9,660 bases of DNA from JAHRAH01 sp051009015 (lineage in GTDB: Bacteria; Pseudomonadota; Gammaproteobacteria; Tethybacterales; Persebacteraceae). Below the pieces are notes generated by a model that saw only the letters and a program-made list of their open reading frames with translations, was not told the DNA's origin and made no database searches. The position numbers and the translations under genes are program-made. Each line of letters opens with the position of its first letter. Position 1 is the first letter of the stretch. Shown one piece after another: positions 1 through 5,998 of this stretch. The stretch is from positions 1 through 9,660 of the forward strand of contig JBPCWZ010000186.1 in the NCBI GenBank assembly GCA_051009015.1, given 5' to 3'.

Positions 1-156
1 CGCTTTTGCCGCTTGAATGAAGACGCGAAACTGCCGCTTGAGGGCGGGCTGCCCGATATAATCGTCAAGCCGCGCCGGACGCAATGAAGATTCTTCCCCG
101 CCCGGTTCCGCCGCCGCCGAAAGCGTGTCCCGCCCCTCCAACTCCGCAACCATCAT
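1..156 (-). CDS. ruvB: RuvB Holliday junction branch-migration ATPase, N-terminal part (runs off the left edge)
   Basis: Reading the minus strand from the ATG at 156 gives 52 residues with no stop before the window edge. After a poorly conserved acidic leader of about 25 residues comes LRPARLDDYIGQPALKRQF, then VFIQAAKA. This matches the conserved RuvB start (LRPxxLxxYIGQ...FIxAA). In the family, RuvB is a hexameric AAA+ motor that, with RuvA, drives branch migration of Holliday junctions during recombinational repair; the Walker motifs lie beyond the edge. Two ATGs are adjacent (154-156 and 151-153). No clear Shine-Dalgarno precedes either, and a TAAAAT box (161-166, minus) lies only a few bases upstream, so the start is uncertain and a very short leader is possible. 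ruvA is not on the upstream side, because the divergent neighbour is cyaY. Confidence 0.9.
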   Translation of the reverse strand, partial: MMVAELEGRDTLSAAAEPGGEESSLRPARLDDYIGQPALKRQFRVFIQAAKA

Positions 157-234
157 CGCTATTTTATCCCATCAATTCGCGCCGCCCGCTTGCGCCGCCT
201 TTTATTCCTGTCGCTTTGGAGTAGAATCCCGCCG
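157..234. promoter_or_regulatory. Divergent ruvB/cyaY intergenic region with candidate -10 boxes
   Basis: This 78-bp gap must hold promoters for both divergent genes. On the minus strand TAAAAT (161-166) lies just before the ruvB ATG. On the plus strand TAGAAT (222-227) lies 7 bp before the cyaY ATG at 235, so a transcript from it would start at or next to that ATG. A GGAG at 218-221 could instead be a distant Shine-Dalgarno. No convincing -35 hexamer is visible for either box. These are pattern calls only. Confidence 0.35.
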
Positions 235-534
235 ATGAACAAGACGATGCCAATGGACGAAAGCACCTATCACAACCTTTGCGACGAGTTGTTTGCCGGA
301 ATGGAAACGCTGCTTGACGATGCCGATGCCGATTATTTTCGCAGCGGCGGCGTTTTGGAGATAGAAACGGAAAGCGGCAACAAAATCATCGTCAGCCGCC
401 AAACACCGCTGCGCGAGATATGGGTGGCGGAAAAAACGGCGGGCAGGCATTTCAAACTGCAAGACGGCGAATGGATAGACACCCTATCCGCCCGCCCCCT
501 CCTGCCCTACCTGAAATCGCTACTTGCGGATTAA
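235..534 (+). CDS. cyaY: CyaY, bacterial frataxin (iron-binding regulator of Fe-S cluster assembly)
   Basis: A 99-residue protein, close to the roughly 106 residues of E. coli CyaY. The order is a frataxin-like first helix (ESTYHNLCDELFAGMETLLDD, about 9-29), an acidic stretch DDADAD (28-33) where the family binds iron, then strand motifs SGGVLEIE (37-44), NKIIVSRQTPLREIWVA (49-65), GRHFKL (70-75) and the EWID loop (79-82). SRQxPxxxIWxA is the family hallmark. Known role: a cytoplasmic protein that binds IscS and tunes iron delivery to IscU during Fe-S cluster assembly. ATG at 235 is chosen because it gives the usual CyaY length; the TTG-started extension to 190 would add non-family residues. 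Alternative ATGs are at 247 and 253. The gene stands alone, divergent from ruvB. Confidence 0.92.
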   Translation: MNKTMPMDESTYHNLCDELFAGMETLLDDADADYFRSGGVLEIETESGNKIIVSRQTPLREIWVAEKTAGRHFKLQDGEWIDTLSARPLLPYLKSLLAD

Positions 535-553
535 CCACCCCGCCGCTTTCGTC

Positions 554-573
554 ATTCCCGCAAAAGCGGGAAT
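554..573. repeat. dRS3-like palindrome downstream of cyaY
   Basis: ATTCCCGC (554-561), loop AAAA, GCGGGAAT (566-573), preceded by GTC and followed by CTAA. The perfect 8-bp arms and the ATTCCC/GGGAAT ends match the dRS3-type interspersed palindromes of Neisseria and many other proteobacteria. It lies 20 nt after the cyaY stop and could act as a 3' stem-loop, though no T-run follows. Related copies occur at 2140-2159, 2189-2208 and 2544-2563. Confidence 0.8.
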
Positions 574-627
574 CTAATGGGCGGCAGACGGCAAGCGAGG
601 GTTTTACAAAACTTCCGACCTTACTGT

Positions 628-927
628 TTACCTCCAAATGTGAAGCGAGGCAGTCAAGATTATGCTCACCACACCGATAAGCATGCCGATTATCCACCTC
701 CAGTGGTTTTGCCACATTTGCTTGCACCAATACTTCACACGGAGGCGCCGCCCTCGGTGATAGCGATAAACGGCGAATCTCAACTGCCCCCTTCTGCCTT
801 TATGCCTGTTGACATATACCCTTTCGCGGACAGGGCAAGGGAACAAAGGGCATTTGCAAAGTTCCCCAATTTTGTTTTCCGTCGTTTCGCACTTTTCGCA
901 AACGCTTCTGGCTTGATGCTCGGCCAT
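628..927 (-). CDS. Small cysteine-rich protein with C-terminal membrane anchor, function unknown
   Basis: A 99-residue frame that I do not recognise as a known family. The N-terminal third is cysteine-rich (VCEKCETTENK at about 9-19, then ELCKCPLFPCPV), which could be a metal-binding or redox site. A basic middle (KGRRGQ, RYHRGRRLRVKYW) follows, then a C-terminal hydrophobic helix (WIIGMLIGVVSIILTASLHI, about 78-97) and a short basic end. This reads as an N-cytoplasmic, tail-anchored protein. Its ATG lies only 3 nt after the TAA of the ankyrin gene ankA on the same strand, with a weak GAG six to seven bases upstream, which suggests translational coupling. The clean hydrophobic segment and this placement argue for a real gene; the lack of a family match keeps confidence moderate. 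Confidence 0.45.
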   Translation of the reverse strand: MAEHQARSVCEKCETTENKIGELCKCPLFPCPVRERVYVNRHKGRRGQLRFAVYRYHRGRRLRVKYWCKQMWQNHWRWIIGMLIGVVSIILTASLHIWR

Positions 928-930
928 GGT

Positions 931-1998
931 TTACTCGCCCGAATTTTTTGGTGCTGGCGGGTTTTCTAATATGGAAACCACACTCCATTGTTTATTATAA
1001 CGGGCAACATCAAGCGGGGTTTTGCCTTTATAATTCGTTGCTTTAAGATACGCCCCCGCTTTGATAAGAGCAAGCGCGATTTTGGTATAACCATAACTTG
1101 CCACCAAATGCAAAGGCGTATCGCCACGGTCATTTGTTGCGTTAACATGCGCCCCCGCGTTGATAAAGATGCGCACGGTTTCGGCACGACCACCATTTGC
1201 CGCAGAATGCAAAGGTGTCCTGCCACTTCTATCTTTTGCATCAATAGACGCTCCGGCTTTGATAAGGACACGCACAGTTTCAGTTTTGGCTTGCCCAGTC
1301 TCTGCCACTTCATGCAAAGCCGTCCCTCCACTGTCATCCCTTTCGTCAACAAACGCTCCGGCTTTGATAAGGGCGCGCACGGTTTCGGTATGCCCCCACC
1401 CTGCCGCAGAATGTAAAGGCCTCCTGCCATAATTACCCCTTGCGTGAATATACGCCCCGGCTTTAAGAAGGATAAGCACGATTTCGGTATGACCACCCCC
1501 TGCCGCAGAATGCAAAGGCATATTGCCAAGTTTCTCTTTTGACTCAATGCTACTACCCATTTTGATAAGGGTGCGCACGGTTTCAGTATAACCGTAGAAT
1601 ATCGCGAAATGCAAAGCCGTTGTGCCATCGTTATTTCTTGCGTCAATATAAGCCCCCGCTTTTCCAAGGACACGTACGATTGCGTTTTGACCTGCCCTTG
1701 CCGCAGAATGCAAGGGCGTATTGCCTTTTTTATCTTTTGTATTGACATCCGCCCCGCCATTAATAAAGTGCTTGACCATGACGAGTCTGCCATCTGCCAC
1801 CGCTTCATGCAAAGGCGACCTATGGCTATTGGCGAAAGCCGCGCCGCCGATGATGGCGGCAACGCAAACCGCGCAAAAGGCGGGCAGGAAGTTAAAGCCG
1901 CCGCTTTTGCCGCCCTTGCCTTTCGCCGCAAAAGCGGGCAGGGCGAAAAGCCCCAAAACGGCGACAATCGCCATCAGTGTTATTTCCGGTTGTGTCAT
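931..1998 (-). CDS. Ankyrin-repeat protein ankA, exported or membrane-anchored
   Basis: 355 residues. The ATG at 1998 is preceded by an excellent Shine-Dalgarno (AAGGAGG, with CAGCA before the ATG); the longer frame upstream crosses repeat DNA and is not coding. Residues 8-24 are hydrophobic (LMAIVAVLGLFALPAFA) and followed by lysine/glycine-rich KGKGGKSGG. A second hydrophobic stretch (FNFLPAFCAVCVAAIIGGAAFA, about 35-56) aligns with the signal peptide of the plus-strand ankyrin paralogues. About nine ankyrin repeats of 33 residues follow, with motifs such as TPLHSAARAG and LIKAGAYI; one repeat carries a two-residue insertion (GQAKTETV). The end, KTPLDVARYNKQ then SILENPPAPK, is a capping repeat resembling the ankB end. 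Ankyrin repeats mediate protein-protein binding; the partner is unknown. It is followed at 3 nt by a small membrane-protein gene. Confidence 0.9.
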   Translation of the reverse strand: MTQPEITLMAIVAVLGLFALPAFAAKGKGGKSGGFNFLPAFCAVCVAAIIGGAAFANSHRSPLHEAVADGRLVMVKHFINGGADVNTKDKKGNTPLHSAARAGQNAIVRVLGKAGAYIDARNNDGTTALHFAIFYGYTETVRTLIKMGSSIESKEKLGNMPLHSAAGGGHTEIVLILLKAGAYIHARGNYGRRPLHSAAGWGHTETVRALIKAGAFVDERDDSGGTALHEVAETGQAKTETVRVLIKAGASIDAKDRSGRTPLHSAANGGRAETVRIFINAGAHVNATNDRGDTPLHLVASYGYTKIALALIKAGAYLKATNYKGKTPLDVARYNKQWSVVSILENPPAPKNSGE

Positions 1999-2044
1999 TG
2001 CTGCCTCCTTGTAAAGTACTGCGGCGGTTGTTGTAGGGCGGCAT

Positions 2045-2050
2045 ATTATC
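2045..2050 (-). promoter_or_regulatory. Candidate -10 box for ankA
   Basis: On the minus strand the sequence TGTGATAAT ends at 2045. GATAAT with a TG one base upstream fits an extended -10 element. It would place the start of transcription near 2038 and give a leader of about 40 nt carrying the strong Shine-Dalgarno. No good -35 is visible, as expected for an extended -10 promoter. Confidence 0.4.
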
Positions 2051-2135
2051 ACAAGATTAGCCCAAAACACCATTTTAGCCAAAACCCGCCCCTTTCGCGC
2101 CATATCCGCCCTTCGCCCACAGATTCCCGCCCCCT

Positions 2136-2212
2136 CGTCATTCCGGCGAACGCCGGAATCTCCCAAACAAACGGCGGCAACAACGGAGATTCCGGCTTTC
2201 GCCGGAATGACG
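2136..2212. repeat. Pair of dRS3-like ATTCCGG palindromes in opposite orientation
   Basis: The first palindrome is ATTCCGGCG (2140-2148), AA, CGCCGGAAT (2151-2159), preceded by CGTC and followed by CTCC. The second is ATTCCGGC (2189-2196), TTTC, GCCGGAAT (2201-2208), preceded by GGAG and followed by GACGGGG. The outer flanks CGTC and GACG, and inner flanks CTCC and GGAG, are complementary, so the two copies form a larger inverted pair around a 23-bp spacer. This is the usual paired layout of such mobile-like palindromic repeats. Confidence 0.8.
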
Positions 2213-2258
2213 GGGCTTTTTGCGGCAATGACGAGGGCGGCGGGAATGACGATATAAA

Positions 2259-2343
2259 AGCCCTGAAAGGGCGACCTGTTCACAGCACGGGGCAACGCCC
2301 CGTGAATCGGCATATTAAACAAACAAGCCCTGAAAGGGCGACC
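2259..2343 (+). repeat. Long intergenic repeat, left copy of an inverted pair
   Basis: The unit runs AGCCCTGAAAGGGCG, CCTGTTCACAGCACGGGG, CAACGCCCCGTGA, then a variable CGGCAT...AAA stretch, and ends with a second CAAGCCCTGAAAGGGCG. Within it, CACGGGG-CAA-CGCCCCGTG is a perfect-type hairpin, and CCCTGAAAGGG is itself palindromic. The same unit is found in reverse at 2447-2530 with few differences. I see no transposase and no coding potential. Confidence 0.75.
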
Positions 2344-2446
2344 GAAAACAATGGCGGCGAATGTCAAAGGGGCGGGATAATAAAAAGGGGGGGATTAATG
2401 AATTGATATTGATGATTTTTGCCGGGCTTTGCCCTGCAAAAGAATG

Positions 2447-2530
2447 GGACGCCCCTTCAGGGCTTGATAAATTTGTCATGCCGTCACGGGGCGTTGCCCC
2501 GTGCTGTGAACAGGACGCCCTTTCAGGGCT
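2447..2530 (-). repeat. Long intergenic repeat, right copy of an inverted pair
   Basis: On the minus strand this reads AGCCCTGAAAGGGCGTCC, TGTTCACAGCACGGGGC, AACGCCCCGTGACGGCAT, an A/T-rich stretch, then CAAGCCCTGAAGGGGCG. It matches the left copy over nearly its full length, including the internal hairpin. The two copies point at each other across about 100 bp of G-rich and A-rich sequence, so the transcript of either strand could fold into one long stem. Confidence 0.75.
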
Positions 2531-2539
2531 ATAACAAAA

Positions 2540-2626
2540 GGAGATTCCCGCTTGCGCGGGAATGACGGGGGAGCGGCGGGAATGACGAGGGGCGGGAATG
2601 ATGAGGGGGCGGCGGGAATGACGGGG
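2540..2626. repeat. dRS3-like palindrome plus degenerate tandem copies of its right arm; likely terminator of the ABC operon
   Basis: ATTCCCGC (2544-2551), loop TTGC, GCGGGAAT (2556-2563). It is followed on the plus strand by repeated GCGGGAATGACG-type arms up to 2626, ending 2 bp before the stop of the ABC ATPase gene. Read on the minus strand, the perfect 8-bp stem is followed by CTCCTTTTGTT, so it can serve as an intrinsic terminator for the ABC operon. The tandem half-copies look like expansion or slippage of one palindrome arm. Confidence 0.65.
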
Positions 2627-2628
2627 GA

Positions 2629-3417
2629 TTATGACAACATCAGGCGGTCTTCGTGGTCGGCGGCGGATTTGGTGAATTGGTGCAGGAGGGTTTCGGGGGT
2701 TGTTCGGGCGCGCTCTTCTCCGGCGATGTCCAGCACTATCTTGCCTTGATGCAGCATCAAAGTTCTGTTGCCGCACGATAATGCCGCTTTCATTGAATGC
2801 GTTACCATTAGCATCGTCAAATCGTAATCCTTTGCGGCGCGGCGGGTTTGTGTCAATACGAATTCCGCCATCTTCGGGTCCAGCGCGGCAGTGTGCTCGT
2901 CCAATAATAAAATGCGGCTTGGCGCAAGAGTCGCCATTACCAAACTTAATGCCTGCCTTTGACCGCCCGACAAAGACCCGACCGGCTCGCGCAGGCGATT
3001 CTCCAAACCCAACTCCAACTTTGCCAGGCGGGCGCGAAAGTGTTCGCGGTTTTTTGTCGTCAATGCCAACTTCCACCCCCTGCTTTTGCCGCGCGCGGCG
3101 GCAAGGGCGAGGTTTTCTTCTATTGTCAGTTCGGCGCATGTGCCGCTTGTCGGGTTTTGGAAAACGCGCGCGACTTTTGCCGCAAGTTTGTGCGCCGCCA
3201 TTTTGCTCGTGCTTTTGCCGTCAATGCGTATCCCGCCTTTTGCCGCTTCCGCTTCGCCGGCAAGGACAGACAGGAGTGTGCTTTTTCCGGCGCCGTTTGA
3301 GCCGATGACGGTAATAAAATCGCCCGCCGCAACGGTCAGATTTATCCCGCGCAGCGCCGCCGTCTCCAACGCGGTGCCGCGATTGAAAATCACGCCGATG
3401 TTGTCAAATACAATCAT
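2629..3417 (-). CDS. ABC importer ATP-binding protein (TrpZ-like, COG1101-type)
   Basis: 262 residues with a complete set of ABC motifs: Walker A GSNGAGKST (39-47), Q-loop VFQNP with Q87, signature LSGGQRQ (149-155), Walker B ILLLDEHTAALDPK (169-182, catalytic E174), and H-loop VTHSM with H207. The LLLDEHTAALDPK block is typical of the ATPases that pair with ABC_sub_bind receptors. It powers the importer from the cytoplasmic side of the inner membrane. The ATG at 3415-3417 overlaps the permease stop by four bases (ATGA), so the two are translationally coupled; the longer frame to 3591 only shadows the permease gene. The gene is last in a three-gene operon. Substrate is inferred only: the characterised relatives (TrpXYZ, streptococci) are linked to tryptophan or tyrosine uptake. 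Confidence 0.9.
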   Translation of the reverse strand: MIVFDNIGVIFNRGTALETAALRGINLTVAAGDFITVIGSNGAGKSTLLSVLAGEAEAAKGGIRIDGKSTSKMAAHKLAAKVARVFQNPTSGTCAELTIEENLALAAARGKSRGWKLALTTKNREHFRARLAKLELGLENRLREPVGSLSGGQRQALSLVMATLAPSRILLLDEHTAALDPKMAEFVLTQTRRAAKDYDLTMLMVTHSMKAALSCGNRTLMLHQGKIVLDIAGEERARTTPETLLHQFTKSAADHEDRLMLS

Positions 3418-4295
3418 CGCCGCCGAAAATGCCCCCACAACTTTGGCGCGACCAAAGCGCCGGTAACCAAAAAAGCCGTCACCAAATTCAAATCCGTGGG
3501 ATGCAAGCCGAAGATGTCCGTGCCCAGTGCCAGGGCGATGACTAACCGGTATACAACCGCCCCCGCCAAACATGCAAGCAGCATTATCCACAACCTTCTC
3601 CCCGGTATCAGCGTCTCTCCCAATATGACCGCCGCCAAGCCGAGTATGATAGTACCAATGCCGACATTAATATCGGCAAAGCCGTTTGCCTGCGCAAACA
3701 AAGCCCCGCCGAGTGCAACCAAACCATTGGATACCGCAAGACCGCAATAGACATAAAAACCGGCATCCCCCCCTTGCGCGCGCAGCATCGCCGGGTTTTC
3801 GCCCGCCGCCCGCATCGCCAAGCCAAAGCCGCTCGCAAGCATGCGCGCAAGCAGCAAAAGCATCAGCAACGCCAAAACACAAAGCAACAAAGGGCGCGCA
3901 TATTCGGCGGCAATGCCCGCTTCTTCCAAACTGGTAAATATTGTCTTTTCGCCGAGCAGCGATATGTTCGGCTTGCCCATAATGCGGATGTTGATGGAAT
4001 AGCCCGCTACCATCGTCAGAATGCTGGCGAGCAAATGCAGTATGCCGCATCGGACAGCCAAAAACGCCGTTATCAAACCCGCAATGCAGCCGCCCGTCGC
4101 CGCCAAAAGAGTTGCGGTATAAACATCCGTTTGTGCGACAATCGCCGCCGCCGCTATCGCGCCGCCGAGCGGAAAACTGCTCTCCACCGTCAAATCCGGA
4201 AAGCGCAAAACGCGAAAAGTCAAAAAGACGCCGAATGCGACAAAGCCGTATATCAGCCCCGATTCTATCGCCCCCCAAAAAGCCAGATAACTCAT
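3414..4295 (-). CDS. ABC importer permease (TrpY-like, BPD_transp_2 / COG4120-type)
   Basis: 293 residues, strongly hydrophobic, with about eight membrane segments (for example near 8-27, 43-55, 61-81, 85-103, 135-152, 181-201, 212-228, 236-257, 271-283). The N-terminal block GLIYGFVAFGVFLTFRVLRF then PDLTVESSFPLG is the hallmark of this permease family, and AAGENPAMLRAQGGD (163-177) is the cytoplasmic coupling loop that docks to the ATPase. This family probably works as a homodimer. ATG at 4295 is chosen because it gives the usual family start; a GTG at 4337 would add 14 residues. No clear Shine-Dalgarno is visible. It lies 108 nt after the receptor gene, behind a hairpin, and overlaps the ATPase gene by ATGA. 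Confidence 0.9.
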   Translation of the reverse strand: MSYLAFWGAIESGLIYGFVAFGVFLTFRVLRFPDLTVESSFPLGGAIAAAAIVAQTDVYTATLLAATGGCIAGLITAFLAVRCGILHLLASILTMVAGYSINIRIMGKPNISLLGEKTIFTSLEEAGIAAEYARPLLLCVLALLMLLLLARMLASGFGLAMRAAGENPAMLRAQGGDAGFYVYCGLAVSNGLVALGGALFAQANGFADINVGIGTIILGLAAVILGETLIPGRRLWIMLLACLAGAVVYRLVIALALGTDIFGLHPTDLNLVTAFLVTGALVAPKLWGHFRRR

Positions 4296-4342
4296 GGCAG
4301 CAACCGGCAAAAACAAACGCCGCCGGAAATAGCACACTCCCC

Positions 4343-4400
4343 AAAAGCCAAAACCTTCCCGCCGTTAATAATCATAAAGTCCGGCGGGCGGTTTGGCTTT
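4343..4400 (-). terminator. Hairpin between the receptor and permease genes (partial terminator or mRNA-stabilising stem)
   Basis: On the minus strand, AAAGCCAAACC-G-CCCGCCG (4400-4382) pairs with CGGCGGG-AA-GGTTTTGGCTTTT (4364-4343) around a 17-nt loop. The stem is about 18 pairs with one small bulge or internal loop, begins just after the receptor stop, and ends in TTTT then GGGGAG. Such a structure behind the first gene of an importer operon often keeps the receptor in excess over the membrane parts; that role is inferred here. Confidence 0.55.
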
Positions 4401-4403
4401 GTG

Positions 4404-5381
4404 TTATTGCACAATGCGCGAAGGGTTTGCCGTCAGTTCCGCGGGCAGGGTAATGCCGAGTTTTTTTGCCGCCGCCGGATTGATAACAATGTCCGTTCCT
4501 TTGGCGACTTTTGCCGGAAGTTGCGCGGGGGTTTTGCCGCCGAGAATAGCGGCGACATATTCCGCCGTTTGCAAGCCGACCTGATAATAATCAAAACCGA
4601 CCGATGCTACCGCGCCTTTTTCCACATAATCCGCAGTTGCGCCAAAAACCGGAATGCCCGCGGCATCGGCGGCGCCTGTCATCGCGGCGATGGCGCTGGC
4701 GACCGTGTTGTCGGTAATGGCATAAAGGATTTGGCTTTTGTCGGCGGCGGCGGTGGCGGCGGTTTTGACTTCCGCGGTGCGCGATGCCGTCGCTTCGGCG
4801 ACTTCATAGCCGCGCTTTGCCGCTTCGGCGCGCAATAACTCCACAAGCGAAACCGCATTCGCCTCGCCCGGGTTATACACTACGCCGATGGTTTTGACAT
4901 TCGGCGCTATCTTCGCCATCAGTTCAACATGCTGCCCGACCGGCGACAAATCGGACAATCCGGTAACATTGCCGTCCGGCTTTTCCATTTGCGTCAGCAG
5001 TTTCGCGCCGACCGGGTCGGTAACGGCGGAGAAGACAATGGGAATATCTTTGGTGGCATTTGCCAGTGCCTGCGCCGAAGGCGTGGCGATGCCGACCAGT
5101 ACATCCGCTTCTTCGCCGACAAACTGCCGCGCGATTTGGGCGGCGATGGCGGGGTTGCCCTGCGCGGTTTGGAACTTGAAAACAAAGTTTTCGCCGTCCT
5201 TGTAGCCGGCTTCGGCAAGCCCGTCCAAAATGCCTTTGCGCACATCGTCCAAGGCAGGGTGTTCCACAATCTGCGACACGGCGACAGTCGGGCGCTGGTC
5301 AAAAGCGGACGGATAAAGCACGCGCGCAATAACGGCAAGCACAACCGCAACAGCGGCGGCGGTGATAAGTATCTTTTTCAT
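4404..5381 (-). CDS. ABC importer substrate-binding protein (TrpX-like, ABC_sub_bind family)
   Basis: 325 residues. An N-terminal hydrophobic helix (about 3-22, after MKK) acts as an uncleaved anchor or signal peptide; there is no lipobox cysteine. The mature part has the ABC_sub_bind (PF04392) pattern: VAVSQIVEHPALDDVRKGI (33-51), GLAEAGYKDGEN, ADVLVGIATPSAQALAN, IPIVFSAVTDPVGAKL, NVTGLSD, IGVVYNPGEANAVS and VASVGFDYYQVGLQTA. The family folds as a two-lobe periplasmic binding protein that hands an amino-acid-like ligand to the permease; tryptophan or tyrosine is the best-known case but is not proven here. The ATG at 5381 has a good AAGGAG seven bases or so upstream. It is the first gene of the operon and is divergent from rnpB. 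Confidence 0.92.
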   Translation of the reverse strand: MKKILITAAAVAVVLAVIARVLYPSAFDQRPTVAVSQIVEHPALDDVRKGILDGLAEAGYKDGENFVFKFQTAQGNPAIAAQIARQFVGEEADVLVGIATPSAQALANATKDIPIVFSAVTDPVGAKLLTQMEKPDGNVTGLSDLSPVGQHVELMAKIAPNVKTIGVVYNPGEANAVSLVELLRAEAAKRGYEVAEATASRTAEVKTAATAAADKSQILYAITDNTVASAIAAMTGAADAAGIPVFGATADYVEKGAVASVGFDYYQVGLQTAEYVAAILGGKTPAQLPAKVAKGTDIVINPAAAKKLGITLPAELTANPSRIVQ

Positions 5382-5439
5382 TGTTGACTCCTTTGCGTTT
5401 TTTGGTGTAAATGTTGCGGCATCGGCAAAACTTATCCGC

Positions 5440-5481
5440 GCCCGTCATTATAACCGACAATATGGCGGTATAATAACAAAC
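5440..5481. promoter_or_regulatory. Back-to-back divergent promoters for the ABC operon (minus) and rnpB (plus)
   Basis: A perfect TATAAT on the minus strand (5447-5452) points toward the ABC receptor gene and a perfect TATAAT on the plus strand (5469-5474) points toward rnpB. They are separated by 16 bp, so each -10 box sits about where the -35 of the other would be. Transcription starts would fall near 5440 (minus) and 5481 (plus), the latter agreeing with the folded 5' end of rnpB. No consensus -35 is seen for either. Confidence 0.65.
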
Positions 5482-5862
<381 letters not shown>

Positions 5863-5880
5863 TTTTTATCAGTTGTTAAA

Positions 5881-5908
5881 TTGCCGGTTGTCAGTTGCCG
5901 GTTGTCAG
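5881..5908 (+). repeat. 14-bp tandem direct repeat, two copies plus a partial third
   Basis: TTGCCGGTTGTCAG occurs at 5881-5894 and again, without change, at 5895-5908, followed by a partial TTGTCAT. It lies between the end of rnpB and ankB, about 90 bp before the ankB start. It is built from smaller GTTG(T/C)C units and could be a slippage product, or a binding site for a regulator that uses tandem half-sites; nothing visible decides between these. Confidence 0.8.
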
Positions 5909-5915
5909 TTGTCAT

Positions 5916-5946
5916 CCGCCAATTCGGGCGGATTTTGCTGTACAAT
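5916..5946 (+). promoter_or_regulatory. Candidate promoter (-10) for ankB
   Basis: TACAAT at 5941-5946 is one mismatch from the -10 consensus and would start a transcript with a leader of roughly 45 nt before the ankB ATG. A small inverted repeat (CCGCC...GGCGG) lies just upstream. The nearest TTGTCA (5909-5914) is too far away for a normal -35 spacing. Alternatively ankB is transcribed by read-through from rnpB. Confidence 0.35.
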
Positions 5947-5998
5947 GGCGGCGGGCGGTGGTTTGCCGCACTGGACAGAAACAAAAGGAGAAAAAACA

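Larger units (their letters stand above)
1999..2628. other. Non-coding repeat-rich intergenic region between ankA and the ABC operon
   Basis: About 630 bases with no credible gene; the frames that cross it are read-through of repeat DNA. It contains the ankA leader and promoter, a pair of ATTCCGG palindromes (2140-2208), two inverted copies of an 85-bp repeat (2259-2343 and 2447-2530), a G-rich and A-rich stretch between them, and an ATTCCC palindrome followed by degenerate copies of its right arm (2544-2626) directly behind the stop of the ABC ATPase gene. It lies between the 5' end of ankA and the 3' end of the ABC operon. Confidence 0.75.

Noticed and set aside
577..969. Plus-strand frame of 130 codons downstream of cyaY
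   Set aside because: It begins next to the dRS3-like palindrome, opposes the small membrane-protein gene, and shows no domain or ribosome-binding site.
966..1967. Open frame of about 333 codons on the minus strand in another frame of ankA
   Set aside because: A shifted reading of the same ankyrin repeats, basic and compositionally odd, with no Shine-Dalgarno; ankA explains the region.
1609..2406. Plus-strand frame across the ankA start and the repeat region
   Set aside because: It reads antisense ankA and then palindromic repeat DNA; the protein has no recognisable domain.
2344..2446. A small gene or non-coding RNA between the inverted repeat copies
   Set aside because: The stretch has a short frame with no Shine-Dalgarno or domain and no recognised RNA motif; I see only low-complexity G-rich and A-rich sequence and a short GGGC-TTT-GCCC stem.
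3774..4838. Plus-strand frame of about 354 codons across the ABC permease and receptor genes
   Set aside because: Antisense to two well-supported genes, very rich in Arg and Gln, and crosses the intergenic hairpin.
4404..5381. Receptor protein as a lipoprotein
   Set aside because: No cysteine lies at the end of the hydrophobic N-terminal segment, so there is no lipobox.
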